DNA of 35,053 nucleotides, from positions 100,075,191 to 100,110,243 of the forward strand of contig CM044504.1 of NCBI GenBank assembly GCA_024364805.1. The letters are read 5' to 3'. Below the pieces are notes generated by a model. It had not been told where the DNA came from and ran no database searches. It saw only the letters and a list, made by a program, of their open reading frames with translations. This stretch comes from Euprymna scolopes. Taxonomy: Eukaryota; Mollusca; Cephalopoda; Sepiida; Sepiolidae. Shown here in pieces: positions 1-9,400 of the stretch (positions are counted from its first letter, which is position 1; each line of letters begins with the position of its first letter). The translations under genes and the position numbers were made by a program.

Positions 1-67
1 GTTTCCTTATATACTGTAAGGACATAAAAATAATACATGAAAAAATATATGTTTAAAAAAAATCTTT

Positions 68-173
68 TCCACCGAAAACAAGGCATATTGCCACTTGCAT
101 ATAAAGGGCTACTATTTGGGATCATGTCCATCAGGGGGTTGTGGGGAGTTGAGTAGAAAGATGTCTATTCATA
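68..173 (+). repeat. Interspersed repeat fragment, copy 1
   Basis: The segment shares an approximately 100-bp pattern with 1366-1463: AACAAGGCA-ATTGCCA, then GGGCTACTAT, then a G-rich stretch ending near AAGATG. The two are diverged but collinear. Copy 2 lies next to the CCCGG-type 5' end at 1524, so this may be the inner part of that family. No coding capacity is evident. Confidence 0.45.
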
Positions 174-318
174 TTACATTTAATTTTCTGCAGGTTGGCA
201 CAGGAAAGCAAGTAACAGAAAGGGAATGCAGTTCAAGGGAAGAAACTGTTGGAGTAGAAGGTTTTCTGGCACTTATGAGCCTCAACAGTGAGAAGGTGGA
301 ATTTGGCTGCTTGTCCCG

Positions 319-590
319 TTAATCAGGAGTATGTATGCGAGGGGGCACGAATGCTACAAGTTCATCAGAACACATTCCATTAAAGTACTTGTAAAACAGG
401 CAGAGGGATACAACATTGCAGTGATGGGACAGGGTTTGGAGGTTGGGCGATAGTGCAAGATCTGAGAGACTAGTGGTAGATGTACCAGCCCAGATGTGGC
501 AACAATACTCCATGCACGGTTAAATTGTGACATTATAAATATATAAGATAATTCTGGGATTGAGTTATGATTGGATAAAAATTCTAAATA
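319..590 (-). mobile_element. LINE 3'-coding fragment (Jockey/CR1-like)
   Basis: The minus strand reads MEYCCHIWAGTS and, after a gap, LQTLSHHCNVVSLCLFYKYF and NGMCSDELVAFVPP. This resembles the C-terminal region after the reverse transcriptase in the LINE at 24290-26880 (MEYCWHIWAG, HIRDVASLSLLYRYFHGKCS). The piece between WAG and LQTL is deleted. It is a dead 5'-truncated fragment. Confidence 0.7.
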
Positions 591-599
591 AACAGACAT

Positions 600-1170
600 A
601 TTTTTAAGAATATTTTAACAAATAAATCACAGTTTATGAATTTTTAAATGAAATCAAAATGGAATGAATAATTCTAGCAATGGTCATGATGCAACAGGTC
701 ATAGGTATTCTAACACATCTATATACATGAGCACAACTTTTAAAGATTACTTCATCAAGAAGAAAAATAAAAAATACTCTTTACTGTAACAATAGCCTCT
801 ATGTATTTATGTCCATAATTTCTGCTAATAGTCATTTCACCAGAAAAAAAAAAAAGAAAAAGAAAAAAAAAAAAAGCTGGTCTGATCCCTTAATATTTAT
901 CAAGTCGAATCGAAAATATGTATCGGTGTGCGTGCGGACACTTGTCAACCTATACACTTAACAAATTTTTGATTTACAGACTGGAAATTTGGTATATAGG
1001 ATATTCAGAAATGTTGAAAAGGTTGTTAAAGAGTCAAAATTGAAAGATTAGTGCGCGAGAATCATCGGATTTGTATCTGTTTACTGTTTCACAAACGTGC
1101 ATGCATGAATAGTTCAAATGCAGATTATGTATATTAAGAATAAATAGGTTTGAAAACACTTTTTAAATAT
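600..1170. other. AT-rich intron, unidentified repeat-like block
   Basis: No gene was found. An A-rich tract lies at 844-875. The stretch at about 900-1090 has higher complexity and reads like transposon-derived sequence, but I recognise no family and see no terminal repeats. Confidence 0.4.
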
Positions 1171-1171
1171 T

Positions 1172-1245
1172 GTGTCATGCTGGTCTAATGGTTATTGTAC
1201 TTTACTCACTGTCTTTAGGTTTTGGTTTCAATCTCAATTTGAGCA
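1172..1245 (+). repeat. tRNA-like SINE/pol III head
   Basis: An A-box-like TGGTCTAATGG at about 1180-1190 and a B-box-like GGTTTCAATC about 40 nt later give internal pol III promoter spacing. It is antisense to the CCCGG-type element whose 5' end is at 1524, the same arrangement as in the copies at 21158, 32251 and 32782. Confidence 0.5.
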
Positions 1246-1365
1246 TTTTTTTTTTTTTTTACTTCCAAGATGAACTGTTTAGAAAAAAACAGAATACTTA
1301 CATGCATGTCTCAGTTTCTGTATTTTTTTATTTATTTTTTTATTTATTTTTTTTTTTATTACATT

Positions 1366-1524
1366 TTCACCCCAAACAAGGCACATTGCCATTTTGGTGT
1401 AGGGGGCTACTATCAGGGGCAACAACTACTGGGGTACTAGGTTGGGATTTGGGCAGCAAGATGTAATTGAAATATAATATTTATGCATATTTTACGACCG
1501 GGCAACGCCGGGCGGCCTACTAGT
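1366..1524 (-). mobile_element. CCCGG-type short element, 5' end
   Basis: Read on the minus strand, it starts ACTAGTAGGCCG and runs into a GC-rich CCCGGCGTTGCCCGG core, matching 32782-32815 and, more loosely, 32251 and 21158. Its inner part (1366-1463) resembles 68-173. The 3' boundary was not found. The class is unsettled: a Helentron-derived (HINE) or other non-autonomous element is likely. Confidence 0.55.
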
Positions 1525-1967
1525 AATATTATAAAGTAATATATTACACATATTTTCAGTATTTACTTCAACAATGCTTTATGCAGAAGTAGAGTTTGAT
1601 AGAAGTATGAAAATATACTTAGGTCAAGTAAACCAGACAGAAGCATTCACACTAATTCTCACTTATATATCTATATAATACAATAAAATCAATTTTCCCT
1701 TATTTCATCAACCATTTTAGCTTTCAAACAAAAACCTTCATACGCCAATTAGCTTATAAGTCTAGCAGATTGGTCGATATACAAAGTAAGGAATAATTCT
1801 CATGTACACTTCTAAATAGCTCATTACCAACAGATTGCAAAAAAAAAATTTTTTTAATTATGTTAACATTAACTACTGTCTAGCTATTTGCCCGTTTTAA
1901 TGACGCTTTTATGGTGCACATTCCAAACTAAAATTTTGGGGGCTAATGCAAAATTATCACATGTAAT
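1525..1967. other. AT-rich intron, nothing recognised
   Basis: No coding signal, RNA gene or clear repeat was found, apart from short A and T runs near 1840-1855. Confidence 0.5.
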
Positions 1968-2433
1968 ATGGTGTTGGTGGTGAGGAGGGAAAGAAACACG
2001 GCATCATTGAAATTTATGTTGAAGTAGGGTTGCTTGATCACTAATCGTGACAATGTATTTATGCATTAATTTGGAAAAGCTGCTGAATCATCATCCGCAA
2101 AGGACATCATTCCTCTAAAATCATTGTTTTGGTGATTGGGTAGGAGGAGAGACATAATAATGTTGAATTATATGGTGAAGCTAGGGTTGCCTAATCACTA
2201 ATTGTGTCAATGCATTTATGTATTAATTTAGAAAACCTGCTGAGTCATCTTCCAGAAATGACATCATTTCTTTTAAAATCATGGTGTCAGTGGTGGGGAC
2301 AGAAAGAACCACAGTAATTTTGAAATTTATAGTGAAGCAATGGTTACGTAATCACTAATTTTAACAATGTATTTATTAATTTGGCAAACTTGCTGAATCA
2401 TCTTCCAAAAATGACATCATTTCACTTAAAATT
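1968..2433. repeat. Tandem repeat, three ~155-bp units
   Basis: The units are 1968-2122, 2123-2280 and 2281-2433. Each carries a GTGGTG-like start, GAAATTTAT-GTGAAG, TAATCACTAAT, CAATGTATTTAT and GCTGAATCATC followed by GACATCAT. They diverge by point changes and small indels. A core array of this unit length is a feature known for mollusc pearl and HINE elements. It lies just inside the CCCGG-type 5' end at 2733. Confidence 0.85.
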
Positions 2434-2444
2434 ATAGTGTAGAG

Positions 2445-2590
2445 TAGGTAAAATTATTGCATATATGTATTTACATTACTTATCCTAGGATAGGTAAACT
2501 AATTTCATATATTTGTTGTATATTACTTGTCCTAGGGAAGGTACAATTATTTCATATAGGTATTGCCTAATACCCGTCCTAGGGTAAGTA
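2445..2590. repeat. Tandem repeat, three ~46-bp units
   Basis: Units start at 2445, 2491 and about 2538, each with AGGTAAAnTnATTTCATAT, a variable T-rich middle and TCCTAGG. It abuts the 155-bp array and probably belongs to the same element. Confidence 0.8.
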
Positions 2591-2599
2591 AAATATTCT

Positions 2600-2733
2600 T
2601 TTGCTTGGGATAACAAATGATACGTAGTCATCAAAAATTCCTCAATATCTTAAGAATAACAGGTATGTTTAAACGCAACTTCATTTCTCTTTGTTTTATA
2701 CAGTCCCAAGCAAAGCCAGGTAGCCCTGCTAGT
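2600..2733 (-). mobile_element. CCCGG-type element 5' end (diverged)
   Basis: On the minus strand it starts ACTAGCAGGGCTACCTGG followed by CTTTGCTTGGG, a diverged form of the ACTAG-n-CCCGGCGTTGCCCGGG start seen at 1524, 21158, 32251 and 32782. Reading leftwards leads into the 46-bp and 155-bp tandem arrays, so this is plausibly one element spanning about 1960-2733. Confidence 0.55.
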
Positions 2734-2970
2734 TTATTATAAAAATAAACATACTTGTGAAATAAACCATTTCTTGCAAGGTAAGTGTGCTGACATGTTT
2801 TGTTTGCAAGTGTGATCATCAAAAAACATGATTTACTGCATTGATCATCAGCAGAATGTCGGAGGATGTGTTTAGCTCAAGTGCACCAGCACAAAAGTGC
2901 ATAATCTACCAAACTCATTCAAAAGCAAACACCATGACAGCAAACTGATTCTTCTAAACTCTTTTCAGTC

Positions 2971-3189
2971 ATGGAGGCAGCAAAAGTGAGAAACTGTCAA
3001 CCAGTACTTGCAGCAGCAAAAATTGTTTCAGAATATGAAGTTTCACAAATTGTGTACCACAGATATTACAGAAATGCCTTCACAGCAAATTTGAAAAGGG
3101 TTCTCGAAATTAAAAGGGAACCATGTTCAGAAGTTGTTCCTGACAAGCACGTTTGTTTAGAAAGGTTATTTTCAGAGTACAGAGTATAA
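2971..3189 (+). CDS. Unrecognised 72-codon ORF, probably relic
   Basis: The product starts MEAAKVRNCQPVLAAAKIVS and contains SQIVYHRYYRNAF and LKRVLEIKREPC. Composition is protein-like and the pattern faintly recalls transposon-encoded proteins, but I cannot name a family. No good splice context or upstream gene was found, and the frame ends quickly downstream. Confidence 0.2.
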   Translation: MEAAKVRNCQPVLAAAKIVSEYEVSQIVYHRYYRNAFTANLKRVLEIKREPCSEVVPDKHVCLERLFSEYRV

Positions 3190-4423
3190 GAGAAGGCTAA
3201 CCACATCTTCGCTATGGTCATCAGTAAAGCATCATTTGAGCACCAGGCTGGACATTGTCTTTGACACATACAAATCATTGTCTATCAAATACAATGAAAG
3301 AGCAAGTGTCGGAATACAGATGTGGTCAGAAGATAAAGCGATAGTAAAAATTCCTGGCACAAGAAAGTAACAAATCTAGTTATACACATTTCCTTTCTTT
3401 GTCATCTTTAGCATTTCTGTAATAATATTTTTATACAATCACTCCCATACTTAAAGCAATTTCTTTTTAATGTAGTTTTATTTTTTCGTTGTCTTTTTGG
3501 GACATGCTCTTTATTTTGCCTGCTTCTTTTTTGAGATCATTTTATTTTTTTGACTTTTGATGACATTGACGTCTAACAACCAAAGTTCTTTCTTAGTTTT
3601 CCCCCTATAAGCCATTTAGCAATAAAACGTTCACCATAAGTGTGGACAACCATCCCTTTTTTTTTTTAGTTCTGTAAAATTACATTCTAATAACATCACG
3701 TTATATATATATATATACATGTGTAGACAATCCAGACAAATAGCGTGTCCTTTCACTCCGTCTCGCACCTAAAACCATAATAAATTTATAACTCCAAGCT
3801 TTTGGTGAGAAGATTCTATTTAGCTTATCGCCTACTTCTGCTTATCAATCTCCAGGTGTATATGTACAGATATCTATAAACGTGTGTGTGTGCGTATCCT
3901 GTGTGTATGGGTACGTGTGGAAGCATATGTGGTAGTGTGCGGGTGTATATGCATGTTCACATACACAATGGTGTTCGTGGGATGCGTGAGTATCCAATTC
4001 AAAGTTTTATGAAAGACTTGGTTTTGAATAGAGGCCACACAAGTTGCTGACTATTCCAAGTCAAAAACGTTGGAAGGGTCATATTCAAATAGATCTTAAC
4101 CTTATTGGCTGCTCCTAACCCTGCCTGCGCTACACTCACATTTCCATCATTCATACTGAGGAAGACCGAAGGATCAGTCAAAAATTTTGTGCTTTTGAAA
4201 GAAACATTCTTGTTTCTTTCAAAATACTTTTTGTATTCCTATACGTCAACACGGGAAATAAATACAGAAAAGATATGAACATTTATATATTTTTCATATT
4301 GATTTTTTATTCACACATTATATATATATATATATATATACTCGGGTTTTTTTTATATTCAAAAGTAATGGACTAATGAATTCAACGAGGTTGTTAAATA
4401 GTGCTCAATAAAAAGAGCTGATA
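3190..4423. other. Intron with simple repeats
   Basis: No gene was found. There are TA tracts at about 3703-3716 and 4319-4340 and a TG-rich imperfect stretch at 3882-3960. A 60-codon minus-strand frame at 3999-4181 (MTDPSVFLSMNDGNVSVAQA...) has coding-like composition but no family I recognise. Confidence 0.4.
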
Positions 4424-4459
4424 ATACTTGTTTATTGTTATATAAACATGCTCACATCC

Positions 4460-4514
4460 CGCTGCTACAAATAGCTACTTGTTTCAATCAAACAACAGAT
4501 ATCATCAGGCAGCG
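4460..4514 (-). ncRNA. Hammerhead ribozyme motif, opposite strand
   Basis: This is the mirror copy in the left arm of the inverted repeat. It has the same stem I, core, stem II and GTA triplet. The only difference is one base in the stem III loop (AGCT instead of GGCT). Transcription of either strand would make a motif of correct sense, but a transcript through both arms would prefer the long hairpin. Confidence 0.78.
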
Positions 4515-4579
4515 ACTTGACTATTCAAAAGTTCAATGAATAATCAAAGGTTATTCATTGAACTTTTGAATAGTCAAGT

Positions 4580-4634
4580 CGCTGCCTGATGATATCTGTT
4601 GTTTGATTGAAACAAGTGGCTATTTGTAGCAGCG
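4580..4634 (+). ncRNA. Hammerhead ribozyme motif (type I)
   Basis: Stem I is CGCTGC (4580-4585) with GCAGCG (4629-4634), 6 of 6 pairs. The core is CTGATGA (4586-4592). Stem II is ATC/GAT with an 8-nt loop. GAAA is at 4609-4612. Stem III is ACAAGT/ATTTGT (one G-T pair) with loop GGCT. The cleavage triplet is GTA (4626-4628), an allowed GUH. Positions 10.1/11.1 are U-U instead of the usual G-C, which may weaken it. All other core nucleotides fit the consensus. Confidence 0.8.
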
Positions 4635-4666
4635 GGATGTGAGCATGTTTATATAACAATAAACAA

Positions 4667-4699
<33 letters not shown>

Positions 4700-4704
<5 letters not shown>

Positions 4705-5178
4705 ATTCTTTCTTGAGCTTAACATTAACATAAAGTCTGCATTGGCAATTACAGCTCTTCCATGACTTTGGGTGGCAAGTCCACAAAAGATGGGTTACAT
4801 AAACTTTCTGGGGTTTTCCTTCATGTTGGCCAAATAACCACAAGCAGTAAATAATTAAAGTGCTGAGACCCAGAAATTTCTTTAGTTAATATACTTTCCT
4901 AAGCAACAAGCAACATGAAGACACGGAAACGTATATAAATGAGAAAATTGTGATAACAATGCAAAGTAGCATTAACCTATATCTATAGACATAACTCAAA
5001 GTTTGAATGCAAATATATTTTATGATATAAAAATTTTATTTGTTTAATGATTGATTTGTTTGAAAATCGAAAAATTTTCTTCATTTTTGACAGTACATAA
5101 TACAGGCTGATAAGTGAAATGTGCCAATTTTGATTGCCTATAAATTTTTGTCAAATATTTAACTTTTTGATAATATTT
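4700..5178. other. AT-rich intron, nothing recognised
   Basis: No gene, RNA or clear repeat was found after the TA tract that ends the inverted repeat. Confidence 0.4.
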
Positions 5179-5720
5179 ACGAGGGGCATTCCACCCAAAT
5201 CAATCAGGAGGGATTACAAATTGCATTGTTATGATGACTGAACTCATGCATTCATTACCTGAAAATGTCATCTCTATTTCAGATATTGACTGTATGAGAC
5301 TCTTAGAAAACAACCGTTGTCATGGACATGTATCACAAGCAGAGATGCATCATTGAATTCCTGGTAAAAATCTATTAAGTATTGTGGTGACTATGTAGAA
5401 AAATAAATTCTGGAACACAAAAGGTCACTTGTTTTAATGGTACTACTTTCGTCTTCATAGCTCTTCAACTTTTTGAGTAAAAAAAAACAATAGGAGATTT
5501 TGGCTTTTGGAATGATCCTCATATAACAAAGCATGCTCCAGACGCCCATGCACAGCCATCGTTCATTGCTGGCTAAAGTGCATTGAGAATGGTGGTGGTC
5601 ATATAGAAAAATAAATTCTGGAGTATCGAAAGCTGCTTGTTTTAATGGTACCACTCTTTGTAATTCTTCAACTTTTTGAGTAAAAAAAAAAACAAGAAAA
5701 AATAAAACTTTCAAAATGGT
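5179..5720 (+). mobile_element. Mariner-like transposon relic
   Basis: The plus strand at about 5567-5614 reads CWLKCIENGGGHIEK then stop, the usual C-terminal end of mariner transposases (WxKCIExxGDYVEK). A second diverged end at about 5362-5407 reads KSIKYCGDYVEK then stop. The two 3' ends with their following noncoding tails (5386-5496 and 5591-5700) repeat at 205-bp spacing. TTACGAGGGGCATTCCA at about 5178-5195 resembles a mariner terminal repeat. The catalytic domain is missing, so it is long dead. Confidence 0.6.
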
Positions 5721-6370
5721 TGATGTGAGAACACGGTTTTCTGAATATGCCTTGCCTTCCTTGCTCTCCAAATATTAAACCATGTGACTATTTCCCAAAG
5801 AGATTTATGCAAAACAAAATGTATGCTGTGCAATCTGCTGATATTTACATTTATTAAAATTGTATAATGAGAGAGAACTAAACAAGCTAATTGAGTGAAA
5901 AAGGAAAGTAGATATAAACCCATTAAATTTATAAATTAAATAGTATACAGGCATAAGGTTAGGTGTGGTTTTGAAAAACTAGTGCACTACGATTACCATG
6001 TTCTGGCATACAAAAAATGCTTGCCCCAGCTGCCTTGTTCACATTTTTCAGTAAGGGCACCATGGGAAATTATGAATAAACTTCTCCAAAAAGGTAAACC
6101 GTAGGAGGATGGACTTCCTGTAACTGAACAGAATTACCTTAGCTAGACTAACAAAATCATTGTCTAATTGATGTCAAGGAGGTATACTGATTCCTTTTAA
6201 GAGAGGATTAAAAAAAAATCCACACATTTAGCTATGTTGATTTGTATAGCATACATAGATGTTTTTTTATTTTTTTGGGGAGGAGGGGGGGGGGTCATTT
6301 TAATAGAAATATAAAAAAAAAAAGAAATAGAGGTATACCTAATTGAAGAGAATTAAAGAAAGTCCAACTT
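5721..6370. other. Intron between mariner relic and exon g
   Basis: No gene was found. A T-run then G-run (about 6260-6295) interrupts AT-rich sequence. The 5950-6060 stretch is more complex and faintly SINE-like, without a confirmable A/B box pair. Confidence 0.35.
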
Positions 6371-6372
6371 AC

Positions 6373-6472
6373 GCAGGTCCTCTTGAAGACCAGGGGTACT
6401 GCATAACAGGAAGTTTTTCTCGTAGTGAATATTCTGCCACCATCATAGAAGGGCAGACACAAGCACCAACAC
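6373..6472 (-). CDS. TPP2: TPP2 exon g (last TPP2 exon seen)
   Basis: The 100-nt exon reads (G)[19 protein letters not shown] then [13 protein letters not shown](A), matching human '[33 protein letters not shown]'. It is bounded by CCCTTGCAG and GTAAG and ends in phase 2. The next exon should encode the ISAPGG segment and the catalytic Ser motif. No such exon was found in 1-6372, so the following intron is at least 6.3 kb or its exon was missed. Confidence 0.94.
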
Positions 6473-9400
6473 CTGCAAGGGTGGAAAAACACGTTAGAAA
6501 AAAAATTTTAAAAAAAGCTGTTGAAAAGCATCATTATCATAGTTTGTTTTTGATTAATTTTTTTTTAGCTAAGGATTGATAATTTATATTATTTGGAATA
6601 ATCGGACTATTGCATTTTTCGCACAACATTTTGGCCGATGTAACCTCTCACCATTTTTATTGTATCTTGTTGAACTCATAAATCGGCACAGAACTTTGAA
6701 CAGAACGTTTTCATCCAAATGCATAGAGATAAAATTCAGTTGTGAGGTACATTCTTCTGGAGGTTGGAATTTTTAGATATTTTATCATAGCTGCTGAGCC
6801 TCTAGTTCAAACCCTAAACCCAAACTCCAGAATAATGTAATGAATTTGGAATTAGATCTGTCATTGATGGCAAATATCTGATCAGTACTAATTACAGCGA
6901 GTAGTCGAGGAGGGTTAGGGTTAGATTTGCAAATTGGTAGCTGGTCCTTGGTTTGAAAGGTTACCAGGACAGATTTTTTCCATAGAACAACTGATATTTC
7001 CAAACAGTCATCTATATAAGAACAAAGTAACAACATAAGAATCTGAGAAGAATCGAAAAAGACAGCCAATAATATACTGTCTTCTATTCCCCAGACTTTT
7101 AGGCATTTATATATTCTAATACTTATAGAACTTTCATTTTAAAAATGTCTCTTTCAAAGCTATGTGAATTGACGTTTGTCATTTTATTCTACCAAATATA
7201 AAGAATCAAATTAAAAAAAGAAATCTGATACATTATAAACCAACAAAAACGATCATAATCTTTGTCTCATTAGCTGATTAATATTAAAAAAATAATAATT
7301 ATCACTTAATGAAACATTGTCAATTTTTTTTGTTTGTGATATTTCTCATCACATATCACTTTTACGAGTTTGAGTTGGATAATTTTTACCAACTCAGACT
7401 CTACAGTTGTGCCCTTTATCAAAGACAAAAATGCACACTAAAAAAGTTTATTGAATCAAAAGTATTTAATACTCATCCCAATAGAATCCATTAATATCTA
7501 CCTCTGATAAGTGCAGTTGTTCCACCTGGTACTTCTAAAGTTAACAGTTATAGAACATCTGGTATCCCCGAATAGTCATTTATCTTAATATGGGAGTACA
7601 ATAGACAAGCAGTTTAGTAGAAACCAAAAGCAGTCAACAGTATAAATTCTTGAAATCAAAAAGTTTTTTTTTTTTTTTTTTTTTACATATTTTTTTGTTT
7701 AAATGTTTCTGTCTGCAACTGGATATTTTTTATTGTTGAAAATTATCCAATTTTTTTTCTTCTTTTCAGTGAATTTTTCAAAAAGGATAAATTTAATTTT
7801 TGCCAAGCAACAAAGCCATAAACCATTTTTAACAAATCAAGTACGTGTCTGATTTTATTATATTGAATATTTCTGTCTGAATTTGATCTGTAATTGACTG
7901 CAAGTATCTTGTCAGTACTGATCACAATGAATATTTGAGGACTGTTTGTTATGTTGGTTGTATTTGCAAGACTACTTGGACTATGTTTTATATACAACAC
8001 TTGGTATTCGTTATCCATCTAAGTACATGGATAAACACAAGAAGCAGTCTAGAAAGAAGAAAAATGAAACAGCTGATAGTATTTTCTTTTTAGTTGAATA
8101 CGTTTCACTGACTTAAACCCTACAGACAGAAATGCACACTATAAAACAAAGAAAAATATTTTATTGAATCAAGAGTATCTAAGTAAAAAAAAAAAAAAGA
8201 AAACAAAAGGAAACCCTTGCACCAGAATCCAATGCTACCTACCTATGATAGGTGTAGTGGTCCCACCTGGTACCCCTAACGTTGACAGGGCAGGTCCATT
8301 ATTACCAGCACTGGAGACAAAAATCACGCCATATTTGTTCACTACTTCGCTTAATATATCACAGACACGACTGTAAAGAAAATAGAAGGAAACAAAATAT
8401 CAGAGTTTAAAAATCAACATTTTGTAATAATTTGATAAAATATACAGCTACAGCTATTATATGTTGGGTGTGACTGGTGTAATGGATACTTTCAAGGACT
8501 ATGGAATCGCCTGTGTAAAGCACAAAATCCTTCCATGGATTAATAGTATTTAATTATGCACCAACATCCTTGAGAAAGCTCTCCTCTCAAATGTATTGAT
8601 GTTAAATTTATCCCATGCAACATGCTTCGGCATTAGGCAGTCTGAAAGGAGTTGAAAGTTTGTAAAACTGACTGGAGGAAGCTGACAATTTGTATCACAA
8701 GCACAAATTGTTTATGGCAACACGTTAACATCAACATCTGCACAAGGTTGCATCTCCACCAACCACATCTATACAACAATGATGCATATGTACCCCATCT
8801 CTCCCAATAGAGCTTCTGTTATACTTTAGTATGAAGAGGAGAAAGTGCATAAAAAAAAGAGAGTAAGAAGAGGAGAGGAGTGTTAAGTGTTTGCTTGTTT
8901 GAGACAAAATGATCCCAGTTGGGAAATTATAAAAAGTGAAAACGCTTCATAATAGAAAAAAAGGTGAATTGCGAATATCTGTTGCAGGTGGAAAAAATGA
9001 ATAGCCAAAAACAAAAGTGTTGTTCTTATGGTGGTGATGGGAATGATGGCAGTAGTAGTAGTAATTATAATAGCCGCCGTCGAAAGGTTAAGTCCACGAA
9101 GTGTAGAGAATATATATATATATGCACATTTAAAATGTGTTTTTATGGTAATCGGCAAAAATAACAATTTTAAAGTTAAATAATTAGAGATGTATAAAGA
9201 ATCGGAATCAGAAATTTCAAATGGAATCGACAATTGTATCGGAATCGGGAAAAATATCGAAATTGTCCCATCACTAATTATTAATAATTTATAACAAACA
9301 AAATATTTCAAAAAATACATTGTCACCTTCACAACAGTGTTCTAAATTCTATTTTAATTTTTTTTTTATTTTTGAATAATTTAAAACTGACATTAATTTA

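Larger units (their letters stand above)
4424..4670. repeat. Near-perfect 120-bp inverted repeat (retroelement end)
   Basis: Arms 4424-4543 and 4551-4670 are complementary at all but one position, with a 7-nt spacer. A TA run directly follows the right arm; another lies about 80 bp left of the left arm. Each arm holds a complete hammerhead ribozyme motif. Penelope-like retroelements are known to carry hammerhead motifs in their terminal repeats and often have inverted terminal copies, so this is best read as a remnant of such an element or a related retrozyme. No reverse transcriptase was found nearby. Confidence 0.9.

Noticed and set aside
2838-2870. CTGATGA on the minus strand near 2850
   Set aside because: No GAAA at the right distance and no pairing stems.
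5950-6065. Cephalopod-type tRNA SINE
   Set aside because: A vague resemblance in order of words, but no clear A/B boxes or conserved core, so it cannot support a taxonomic claim.
1-6370. TPP2 exon carrying the catalytic Ser
   Set aside because: I searched both frames of reading for ISAPGG/GTSMSSP-like coding with splice sites and saw none; it is probably left of the window.
883-9332. Most short open frames on both strands (for example 8883-9332 minus, 17622-17837 plus, 4649-4843 minus)
   Set aside because: They are low-complexity, Phe/Tyr/Ile/Asn-rich translations of AT-rich or microsatellite DNA with no motif or splice support.
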